Assembly: GCA_045118155.1 (NCBI GenBank)
Contig: JBGUXS010000006.1
Coordinates: forward strand, 1-23,311
Source: JBGUXS01 sp045118155
GTDB lineage: Bacteria; Pseudomonadota; Alphaproteobacteria; CAAHEQ01; UBA3637
DNA length: 23,311 nucleotides
Direction of reading: 5' to 3'
Position numbers and translations under genes: made by a program. The first letter of the stretch is position 1; each line of letters opens with the position of its first letter. Shown here in pieces: positions 18,101 to 23,311 of the stretch. A model generated the notes under the pieces. It did not search any database. It was not told the origin of the DNA and worked only from the letters and a program-made list of their open reading frames with translations.

Positions 18101-18522
18101 ATTTAAACGTCCTAATCCCAGAAAAATACGTGGCGGATTTGGATACCCGTATGGAATTGTATCGGCGGTTGGGGGAAATTACAGAATTTGAAGGCATAGA
18201 GGATTTCAAAGCCATGTGTTTAGATCGCTTTGGTCCTATCCCCCAAGAAGTTCATAACTTGCTTGACACCGTTAAATTGAAGATTTTAGCCAAATTATGT
18301 GGTATAGAACGTTTAGATTTTGGCCCCAAAGGGGGACTAATTACCCTGTATAAAAATACGTTTAAAAACCCAGAAGCCCTGATGCAATTTGTTTTGAATC
18401 ATTTCAGAACCTTAAAAATTCGGCCAGATCAAAAAATTGTGATTTTAAAAGAAATCCCTTCTGGAACTCAACGTTTAGCATGTGCGTTTGAGCTGTTAAA
18501 TAGCATAAAAGAATTGGTTTAA
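15133..18522 (+). CDS. mfd: Transcription-repair coupling factor Mfd
   Basis: 1129 residues (E. coli 1148). Mfd pushes stalled RNA polymerase off lesions and recruits UvrA, so it acts with UvrC encoded earlier in the window. The N-terminal UvrB-like region without an ATPase (about 1-340) shows WDTVPYDRVDPAPD and EYAVRGGIIDIYP. The RNA-polymerase interaction (CarD-like) domain is at about 468-545 (VVHQIHGIGCFKGLE, CIEYSGGDRLFVPVE). The RecG-like translocase has Walker A CGDVGFGKTEMALR (about 610-623), DEEQ box VVDEEQHFG (about 709-717), TATPIPRTL and the motif-VI region MRGRVGRG. The C-terminal D7 autoinhibitory domain carries LNVLIPEKYVADLDTRMELY. It ends seven bases before the convergent stop of the third cysteine-rich gene. 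Confidence 0.97.
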   Translation: MPWLSSVISGYTGFALKKLSEKAPILYIGNNDQEIKALEKLLPLIDSKIKVLTYPAWDTVPYDRVDPAPDIIAAQIQTLQYLACKNVTEKTIILTTVPALSLLVPYPDFFKEFSMTLHPGAELSFKTLSSFLTSSGYTKTNTVYQAGEYAVRGGIIDIYPLNSPAPIRLDFFGNELESIKTFDPIEQTTLETLSSFTLGVGALFLINPETTSLFRSRYRTLFPQTYQNTLYTDVSAAITPMGLTQFFPLFHKKVVPFFTYLPKNIQIIYTEDITPALTAYHTQIKEYYDARCSVLTGSSKEQDVYNPLPQQEIYLSEEAFSATLKTYDPLIFTPFNRPGTKSLPVTAGHDFSGIRKANSQDIFSALATFIQTCSKAVVLVASSDASAGRLKAVLQEKNVFLKQVSSFSAAFKEHFSLIIAPLERGFQTDKILVLTETDIFGERIFRPLPKRKKMPKIISDVLSLTPETLVVHQIHGIGCFKGLEQVHAGGAIHDCLCIEYSGGDRLFVPVENMDVLSLYGSGDAPLDKIGGTFTARKERVKKDLLAMADKLIELASARQLQVLPKIQIPYGLYQDFCARFPYTETDDQLQTMADIEHDLALGKPMDRLVCGDVGFGKTEMALRAAFLAVMAGYQVAVIAPTTLLAHQHLTLFKSRFADFPVHVVGLSRLVSASASKKIKEDLATGKADIVIGTHAILAKNVQFKKLGLIVVDEEQHFGVAFKEKLKELSLGTHILTLTATPIPRTLQLSLSGLRDLSIIATPPVDRMAVKTFVLPFDSVILKEAILREKFRGGHTFFVCPRISDLPEIADRLMAILPDIRIIQAHGQMPAKQLEEHMSDFIAGKADILLTTSIIESGLDLATVNTIIVYRSDLFGLAALYQMRGRVGRGKTKAYAYFITPEQKALTPTAHKRLTVLQSLDTLGAGFTLASHDLDIRGAGNLLGDKQSGHIKEIGIALYQKMLAEAVQARQNKANKDLSPEDDYSPQINLDLNVLIPEKYVADLDTRMELYRRLGEITEFEGIEDFKAMCLDRFGPIPQEVHNLLDTVKLKILAKLCGIERLDFGPKGGLITLYKNTFKNPEALMQFVLNHFRTLKIRPDQKIVILKEIPSGTQRLACAFELLNSIKELV

Positions 18523-18529
18523 TACGAAC

Positions 18530-20512
18530 TTAATCAATCGTCACTGCTGTTGTTTCCATATATTCAGGGGGGCAACATTCTTGGAGATCATCATACCCGA
18601 CAACTTTATATTTAACCGCCCCTGTTGTTGTCGTTATCCCAACACATCTTGTACAGCCACTGCCTGTATAAATCAAGCCTTGACAACATGCACAAGGACT
18701 CCCTATCGTACACGGACAATCCGCATTTCCCGGGGTTAAGCATGCTTCACATCCCCCCCCGGACGAGGAACTAGAGGAGCTAGAACTTGACGAACTGGAT
18801 GATGAAGAACTAGAGGAACTAGAACTTGATGAACTGCTGGACGATGATGACGAGCTAGAGGAGCTAGAACTTGATGAACTGCTGGACGATGATGACGAGC
18901 TAGAGGAACTAGAACTTGACGAACTGGATGACGAGGAGGAGGACGAAGAACTAGATGAACTAGACCCCCCAGATGATGATCCAGATGAACTTCCCCCCGA
19001 AGATCCTGAACCACCTGAAGAACCAGACGATCCAGATCCCCCTGAAGATCCTGAACCCGATGACCCAGAGCCACCACCGGAGGATGAACTAGATGAAGTA
19101 CCCCCAGATGATCCAGATGAACTTGTATCCCCACAATCATTTCCACAACACAAGACGCCCCCTACGACGTGAAGGTCGCTATCTGCACAACATTTGGCAT
19201 CCGAAAGCCCCGCATGGAAACACGATTCCCCTGACGTACAACAACCCGCTAAATTAGCAGCAAACTCTGTTGCCCCTGACCAACATGCCTCTTGATTTGC
19301 TGGACACCAAAAACATCCATTTCGTTCGGGATAACACGTCATCCCTTTTGAAACTTCTGAAGCGGAGCAACAATTACCGCCACACTCTTGTCCCCCCGGG
19401 GGACACCCCACACAAACACATCCTTCTGGGTGGTAGTTATGTACTCCTTCAGTAATAGCATCACACGCTTGTTTAACACTAGAGGGGCAGACACACTCAC
19501 ATTGTGCTGCATCCCATTCAAATTCCCCAGGATAATAGTACCCATAAGCATATACCCCACCGGAACAAGTGTTCCCATTGTTTTTGTAATTTGTGTAACT
19601 AGTTTTTTCCTTACACACATGATCACTCGTATCACAATATTGACATGGTCCGCTTTCGGCACAATCCTCATTGCTTGTGCAGCAAGCTGGCTTATTGGGG
19701 TCAATTGTGCATCCATGATTATTATCACACATTTCGCATGCCCTACATGAAACATTTGTACAGGTTCCATTAGAACACGTTTGACAAGGACCACAATCGG
19801 AATCCCCGGAACAGCCTGTGCATGTACAAGTTTCCCAATCATACGAATTACCACAGACCGCCTTTAAATAAGCTAAGGAACACTGACAATACCCGGTAAA
19901 AAAGGACCCTCCTTCAGGAAGATAGCAAGTGCCATCTTTGATACAAAGTCGATTCCCACTGCAACATTCACTAACAATACCCCCGTAAGTCTCTAACATC
20001 TCTGTTGTTGAAGCATCAATACTTCCTGAGCAAGCATACGGTTTACATGTTAGACTGGATACATTATTGTTTTTGTACCAACAATAACGCTGTCCATTAC
20101 AGGTTGTCTTCGTTTCCTCACAATCTGGGCAACTACAAGTAAAGTTATTAAATCCCCCTGTTCCTCCAGAAACTTCTGTCCAATCATTTCCCAAATACGA
20201 TGCACAGGTACCACCGACCCAAATTGTATAATATGCCCCTGTGCTAGAATTTCGGCAACATCGCTCATTTGAAGAGCTATAAACTCCCATGCTCCCACAA
20301 CAACCATCATATGAACAACAAGAACAGACCCCTGTTAGTGGATTCACAGTTGCATGTCCTGTAGAACATGCAGGGCAACAAAAACCACTAACCTCTACCT
20401 GCCCCTCTGAGCATCCCCCCCCTGAAGAACTGGATGAACTGGAAGAGGCCCACGCAGAAAAGGGCATACTCCCTAAGATAAGTCCAATAAAAAGAAGTAA
20501 AATACGTATCAT
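18530..20512 (-). CDS. Secreted cysteine-rich protein with polyserine stalk (family member 3)
   Basis: 660 residues from ATG 20512, chosen for GGGGAGATT before it and the signal peptide that follows (MIRILLLFIGLILGSMPFSAWA). A longer ORF to 20578 has no support. The N-terminal part, after a short Ser/Gly spacer, repeats the module of member 2: ERCC, DWTEVSGGTGGFN (110-122), ETYGG, CSLAYLK, ETCTC. Residues about 255-320 carry CSGDSDCGPCQTC-type modules like those in member 1. By my count there are about 77 cysteines in total. Residues about 470-516 are Ser/Gly and residues 517-584 are 68 consecutive serines, then GGGCEAC and a short Cys-rich C-terminus ending ECCPPEYMETTAVTID. No enzyme motif or anchor is visible. 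It is convergent with mfd. A possible -10 (TATATC) is at plus 20534-20539. Confidence 0.85.
   Translation of the reverse strand: MIRILLLFIGLILGSMPFSAWASSSSSSSSGGGCSEGQVEVSGFCCPACSTGHATVNPLTGVCSCCSYDGCCGSMGVYSSSNERCCRNSSTGAYYTIWVGGTCASYLGNDWTEVSGGTGGFNNFTCSCPDCEETKTTCNGQRYCWYKNNNVSSLTCKPYACSGSIDASTTEMLETYGGIVSECCSGNRLCIKDGTCYLPEGGSFFTGYCQCSLAYLKAVCGNSYDWETCTCTGCSGDSDCGPCQTCSNGTCTNVSCRACEMCDNNHGCTIDPNKPACCTSNEDCAESGPCQYCDTSDHVCKEKTSYTNYKNNGNTCSGGVYAYGYYYPGEFEWDAAQCECVCPSSVKQACDAITEGVHNYHPEGCVCVGCPPGGQECGGNCCSASEVSKGMTCYPERNGCFWCPANQEACWSGATEFAANLAGCCTSGESCFHAGLSDAKCCADSDLHVVGGVLCCGNDCGDTSSSGSSGGTSSSSSSGGGSGSSGSGSSGGSGSSGSSGGSGSSGGSSSGSSSGGSSSSSSSSSSSSSSSSSSSSSSSSSSSSSSSSSSSSSSSSSSSSSSSSSSSSSSSSSSSSSSSSSSSSGGGCEACLTPGNADCPCTIGSPCACCQGLIYTGSGCTRCVGITTTTGAVKYKVVGYDDLQECCPPEYMETTAVTID
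18761..18964 (-). repeat. Polyserine tract with 45-bp repeat units
   Basis: 68 consecutive serine codons using all six synonyms (20 AGY and 48 TCN). Superimposed on this is an imperfect 45-base (15-codon) repeat: copies at 18813-18857 and 18858-18902 differ by one base, and a shortened 39-base copy lies at 18774-18812. The mixture means it did not arise by slippage of one codon. Confidence 0.9.
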
Positions 20513-20728
20513 AATCTCCCCTATAGGGCACAGGATATACTCTTTCCCCGAAAAAACAAGATAAAAATAAAAAACCAAGTTAAAAATTTATTAAAAAAAG
20601 AAACGCCATAAACGTCCCTCTTTAAAAAAAAATATTTTTTTAAGGGGAAGGGCTTGTAAAAACTTATGTTGCGCATTTGTCTATTTTATGGGGGAAAAAA
20701 AGGGGCTTTTCAAGATAAAAAAATCCCG

Positions 20729-20734
20729 TATACT
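20729..20734 (+). promoter_or_regulatory. Possible -10 of the NrdD-like/rnhA unit
   Basis: TATACT lies 43 bases before the ATG at 20778, with a weak TTTTCA -35 at 16 bases (20707-20712). The remainder of the 265-base divergent region (20513-20777) is A/T-rich, including a long A-run/T-run block at about 20618-20642. I see no RNA gene in it. Confidence 0.35.
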
Positions 20735-20777
20735 GACCCCGAATTTTGATGGTGGTCATAAAACGAGGAGGGACAAA

Positions 20778-20969
20778 ATGACAGACATCGTGTTAAAAGA
20801 CGAAGAACGGCAACCTTGCGAAGTGTGGACCCGGGTTATGGGCTATTTCCGCCCTTATAACCATTTCAATGTAGGTAAAAAACAAGAATTTGATGATAGA
20901 AAATGGTTCGTAGAATCTAAGTGTGGGTGCGTCCAAACCGAACATCAGGATGAAGCGCTCAGTGCTTAA
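20778..20969 (+). CDS. NrdD C-terminus-like mini-protein
   Basis: 63 residues, start set by GAGGAGGGACAAA before the ATG. The core CEVWTRVMGYFRPYNHFNVG, followed by KKQEFDDRKWF, closely matches the C-terminal glycyl-radical segment of class III anaerobic ribonucleotide reductases (RVxGYxRPxxxxNxGKxxE), with G22 in the radical-glycine position. Nothing else of NrdD is present: no ATP cone, no barrel and no full four-cysteine zinc site (cysteines are C14, C49 and C51). Similar short proteins occur in many alphaproteobacteria, usually annotated only by that similarity, and I know of no tested function. It overlaps the start of rnhA, so the two are cotranscribed. Confidence 0.75.
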   Translation: MTDIVLKDEERQPCEVWTRVMGYFRPYNHFNVGKKQEFDDRKWFVESKCGCVQTEHQDEALSA

Positions 20970-21420
20970 AGCGGCACCCTTAAAATCTGTTGAACTTTAT
21001 ACAGACGGTGCATGCTCAGGAAACCCCGGTGCGGGCGGCTGGGCATGCATTTTAGTCTATGGAAAAATTGAAAAAGAACTTTCTGGTGGCGCCCCACAAA
21101 CCACAAATAACAAAATGGAACTCACCGCCGTAATAGAAGGGCTAAAGGCGCTAAAAGGCCCGTGCGCTATCACCATTTATACCGATAGCAAATACGTTAC
21201 CGACGGCGTGCAAAAATGGGCCCCGGCTTGGATCCAAAATAATTGGAAAACAGCGGCGAAAAAACCCGTTTTAAATCAAGAATTATGGAAAGAATTATTG
21301 GCCCAACTTGCCCCCCATCAGGTTAAATGGGAATGGGTGAAGGGTCATGCCGGTCATCCCTATAACGAACGTGCCGACGCTTTGGCATGCCAGGCACGGG
21401 ATAGCGTAAAGCCCGCTTAA
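20950..21420 (+). CDS. rnhA: Ribonuclease HI
   Basis: 156 residues from ATG 20950 (E. coli 155). Cleaves the RNA strand of RNA-DNA hybrids. The catalytic acids D19 (YTDGACSGNPG), E57 (NNKMELTA), D79 (IYTDSKY) and D143 (ERADALA), and the loop H133 (KGHAGH), keep the same spacing as E. coli D10, E48, D70, D134 and H124, a constant offset of nine. The basic-protrusion region is present (KWAPAWIQNNWKTAAKKPVL). The start overlaps the NrdD-like gene by 20 bases. A GTG at 20923 or 20962 is possible; AGG directly before 20950 is better spaced for 20962. It is convergent with the SemiSWEET gene with four bases between. Confidence 0.95.
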   Translation: MKRSVLKAAPLKSVELYTDGACSGNPGAGGWACILVYGKIEKELSGGAPQTTNNKMELTAVIEGLKALKGPCAITIYTDSKYVTDGVQKWAPAWIQNNWKTAAKKPVLNQELWKELLAQLAPHQVKWEWVKGHAGHPYNERADALACQARDSVKPA

Positions 21421-21424
21421 AGAA

Positions 21425-21700
21425 CTATTTAGTTTTTTTGTTTTTCTTATTTAAAATAATCAAGGTAAGAATTGCCCCGGCAAAAAATAATGAAATCGCA
21501 TTAAATAAGATCACTTGGACGGACTTTAGATAGATCCCATACAAAATCCAAGACGCAATCCCAATACAATAAATAATATAGGTCGGCAAGGACAGTCCTT
21601 TCACATCCCGACTTTTTAAAATACGTAATGTTTGGGGCAAAAATGAAAAAGCAATACACGTTCCCCCAATATAGCCCAAGGCCTCTGCAATAATATTCAT
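21425..21700 (-). CDS. SemiSWEET-type PQ-loop transporter
   Basis: 91 residues with GAAAGGATAAAAA before the ATG. Three membrane helices at about 5-25, 38-58 and 62-84 make one triple-helix bundle, with the FLPQ motif (P22-Q23) in the first. This is the size and fold of bacterial SemiSWEETs, which dimerise to pass sugars through the inner membrane. The substrate is not predictable. The C-terminus is a short basic tail (NKKNKKTK). It has its own promoter and is separated from the MazG-like gene by a terminator. Confidence 0.88.
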   Translation of the reverse strand: MNIIAEALGYIGGTCIAFSFLPQTLRILKSRDVKGLSLPTYIIYCIGIASWILYGIYLKSVQVILFNAISLFFAGAILTLIILNKKNKKTK

Positions 21701-21725
21701 TTTTTATCCTTTCAGTATGATGTTA

Positions 21726-21753
21726 AGTATACTTTGGGCAAGAAATATTTCAA
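21726..21753 (-). promoter_or_regulatory. Promoter of the SemiSWEET gene
   Basis: On the minus strand TTGAAA (plus 21748-21753), 16 bases, TATACT (plus 21726-21731), about 26 bases before the ATG. The -35 overlaps the A/T tail of the upstream gene's terminator. Confidence 0.6.
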
Positions 21754-21784
21754 TTAAAATTAAGCCCCCCGTTTTAGGGGGGGC
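21751..21784 (-). terminator. Terminator of the MazG-like gene
   Basis: On the minus strand GCCCCCC (plus 21778-21784), a short AAAAC-type loop and GGGGGGC (plus 21764-21770) form a seven-pair G/C stem, followed by TTAATTTTAATT. It lies 17 bases after the stop at 21801. Confidence 0.85.
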
Positions 21785-21800
21785 ATCTAGAACATACAAT

Positions 21801-22478
21801 CTATTCACGACTTTTTACCGCCCTTTTTACAGGGGCTGTTGCTATTTTCGTTCCACTATCTAACCGACAGGCATACTCTTTGCCATGATACTTATTTCCG
21901 TAATCACATAAGTACTTCAAAACATCTTGTTCCACACATTTTGCCAAGTTTAACCCTAAGGAATTGGCCAGCATAACCCCGCACAAAAATGCATGAGCGA
22001 AACGTTCTTTGACCATATTTTCGTTCCCTTTACGTGCCCCTTTGGAAGCATACCCCAAATGCCAAACGTAATTTAGGACTAAATCTTTTTCATCCAAGAT
22101 ACCATATTCTTTGGCAACTTGTTCCTGTAATTTTTGAATAGGTTCTGCTTTAAAAGTAAATGCTTTGGTGGGGACAAAACGGATTTCTGGTTCTGCCAAA
22201 GGTAAAGGCCGTTTAATCGTTTTACCTTTTGGTACAAATTCTATGTTTTTTAGCTCCGTCGCCATATCAAATTCAATTGCATTTGCACAGGAAAATAACC
22301 AAATAATGCCTTGGGGCAATTCTTCCATCTGATTGGATTTATCTTTGTTAAGCATACCTTCACAAAGTTCCCCAATTTCTTCGTACAACCAAGAAAAATT
22401 ATTTTTTTCTGGAGGGGCGTAATATTTTTTAATTTCGGCTTGCAGGGCTTTGGTTGCTTTTAAAATTTCTTGTTCCAT
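21801..22478 (-). CDS. MazG-like protein with degenerate metal site, possibly duplicated fold
   Basis: 225 residues with ACAGGAGGAACC before the ATG. Residues 28-77 follow the all-alpha NTP pyrophosphohydrolase (MazG) pattern: EEIGE (33-37) matches EExxE, and MEELPQGIIWLFSCANAIEF matches the second helix (EELGDVLWYLANLANELGI in typical members). The metal-binding Asp of ExxD is replaced, however (E53-L-P-Q56). Residues 130-180 (NYVWHLGYASKGARKGN, then KERFAHAFLCGVMLANSLGL) repeat the same helical rhythm, with His at the Asp position. A basic segment ends the protein. Known MazG-type enzymes hydrolyse (d)NTPs; here activity is doubtful. It is monocistronic, between the rRNA operon and the SemiSWEET gene. 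The family assignment is by pattern only. Confidence 0.6.
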   Translation of the reverse strand: MEQEILKATKALQAEIKKYYAPPEKNNFSWLYEEIGELCEGMLNKDKSNQMEELPQGIIWLFSCANAIEFDMATELKNIEFVPKGKTIKRPLPLAEPEIRFVPTKAFTFKAEPIQKLQEQVAKEYGILDEKDLVLNYVWHLGYASKGARKGNENMVKERFAHAFLCGVMLANSLGLNLAKCVEQDVLKYLCDYGNKYHGKEYACRLDSGTKIATAPVKRAVKSRE

Positions 22479-22503
22479 GGTTCCTCCTGTATAAAATTAC
22501 AAT

Positions 22504-22531
22504 CCTATATGGCACGAAACACCTTTTTCAA
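22504..22531 (-). promoter_or_regulatory. Possible promoter of the MazG-like gene
   Basis: On the minus strand TTGAAA (plus 22526-22531), 16 bases, TATAGG (plus 22504-22509), about 25 bases before the ATG. It lies between the gene and the AAT microsatellite. The -10 matches the consensus at four of six positions, so the call is tentative. Confidence 0.4.
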
Positions 22532-22538
22532 AGGACAG

Positions 22539-22562
22539 AATAATAACAATAATAATAATAAT
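22539..22562. repeat. AAT trinucleotide microsatellite
   Basis: Eight AAT triplets, the third changed to AAC, in the non-coding region between the MazG-like gene and 5S rRNA. On the minus strand it is a TTA/ATT run just upstream of the possible promoter. Confidence 0.85.
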
Positions 22563-22633
22563 AAAGCACAACATATTTCTTATGTTATTATTAAACATTT
22601 TTACAATTTTAGTTATAGAAAACCACTTTCTGC

Positions 22634-22663
22634 AAAAAAAGAACATCCCCCTAAAAGGGGGAT
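22634..22663 (-). terminator. rRNA operon terminator
   Basis: On the minus strand ATCCCCC, loop TTTTA, GGGGGAT (plus 22645-22663), then GTTC and seven T (plus 22634-22640). It lies about 80 bases after the end of 5S. No tRNA gene lies between 5S and this hairpin. The rest of 22479-22742 holds only the microsatellite and promoter. Confidence 0.88.
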
Positions 22664-22742
22664 ATTCTACACACAAACAATAGGAGATATGAACAAAATA
22701 AAATACGAAACATGTAAATTGAAAAAGCCAATGTGTAGGAAA

Positions 22743-22860
22743 GATCTGGCAATGACCTACTCTTCCGCAGCTTAAGCTGAAGTACCATCGGCGTGCGTCG
22801 ATTTCACGGCCGAGTTCGAAATGGGATCGGGTGGTTCTCAACGGCTGTTGTCACCAGATC
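22743..22860 (-). rRNA. rrf: 5S ribosomal RNA
   Basis: About 118 bases. The ends are complementary (GATCTGG at the 5' side, CCAGATC at the 3' side) and form helix I. The interior has the conserved CCGATCCCATTTCGAACTCG segment of helix III/loop C and GAGAGTAGG-like helix V sequence. The ends are accurate to within a few bases. Confidence 0.93.
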
Positions 22861-22909
22861 ATTTCTACACATTAAACGAGTGATGTAAGATTATACATAC
22901 GCATAAGAA

Positions 22910-23311
<402 letters not shown>

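Noticed and set aside
18736..19146. 136-residue minus-strand ORF, His/Leu/Val-rich
   Set aside because: It is the +1 frame of the Ser/Gly region of the cysteine-rich gene.
18767..19170. Open frame on plus opposite the serine tract, reading as Glu/Leu/Asp/Pro-rich
   Set aside because: It is what serine and glycine codons read as on the other strand; there is no good start or ribosome-binding site, and the minus frame has a signal peptide and paralogs.
20513..20578. 22-residue extension of the polyserine protein
   Set aside because: It would bury the signal peptide; the inner ATG has GGGGAG before it.
20618..20650. A-run/T-run block as a terminator
   Set aside because: Both flanking genes read away from it and the pairing is almost all A-T with mismatches, so it is an AT-rich divergent promoter region.
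20688..20777. N-terminal extension of the NrdD-like gene
   Set aside because: It runs through the likely -10 (TATACT); the ATG at 20778 has a strong ribosome-binding site and is where similarity begins.
22539..22562. Microsatellite as a CRISPR or phase-variable promoter
   Set aside because: There are no spacers, and the run lies upstream of the possible promoter, not within its spacer. Only a simple repeat can be supported.

Overview
The window looks like part of a compact, AT-rich genome of a host-associated alphaproteobacterium. The evidence is an IalB-type periplasmic protein, 5S and 23S rRNA of alphaproteobacterial character, a small NrdD-like protein of the type seen in that class, CTTGAC-type promoters, and a YadA-like adhesin end. 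It resembles the poorly described small-genome lineages recovered from gut and environmental metagenomes. Assignment below class level is inference.

Layout. 1-378: the end of a trimeric autotransporter adhesin that runs off the left edge, closed by a bidirectional terminator. 491-3310 (minus): mutS with a coupled two-helix membrane protein. 3353-4696 (plus): an orphan PhoR-like histidine kinase, divergent from mutS through overlapping -10 elements. 4698-6298 (minus): ialB-like gene and rlmN, coupled by ATGA. 6380-8185 (plus): uvrC, divergent from ialB through one palindromic -35 hexamer that appears to serve both directions. 8245-12053 (plus): an ATGA-coupled pair of secreted cysteine-rich proteins. 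12177-13376 (plus): a FadL-type outer-membrane porin. 13453-18522 (plus): an STAS protein, trkA and mfd packed in one operon. 18530-20512 (minus): a third cysteine-rich secreted protein with an uninterrupted 68-serine tract. 20778-21420 (plus): a 63-residue NrdD-like mini-protein and RNase HI. 21425-22478 (minus): a SemiSWEET transporter, then a degenerate MazG-like protein. 22743-23311 (minus): 5S rRNA and the 3' end of 23S rRNA, with the operon terminator.

How it fits together. Much of the window is DNA-repair and translation housekeeping: mutS, uvrC, mfd, rnhA, rlmN and rrn. uvrC and mfd act in the same nucleotide-excision pathway, Mfd bringing UvrAB to stalled polymerase and UvrC making the incisions. 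Embedded in this are cell-surface genes: the adhesin, the IalB-like protein, the FadL barrel and the three cysteine-rich proteins.

The most unusual element is that cysteine-rich family. Two of the proteins share a signal peptide style and a module that is almost identical at DNA level (36 of 39 bases) although the copies lie 10.6 kb apart in opposite orientation. The third shares a different cysteine module with them. Each carries its own low-complexity stalk: an EETTEEPT repeat, a Thr/Ser/acidic linker, or polyserine. I do not recognise a named family, and I propose an undescribed secreted or surface-displayed disulfide-rich family.
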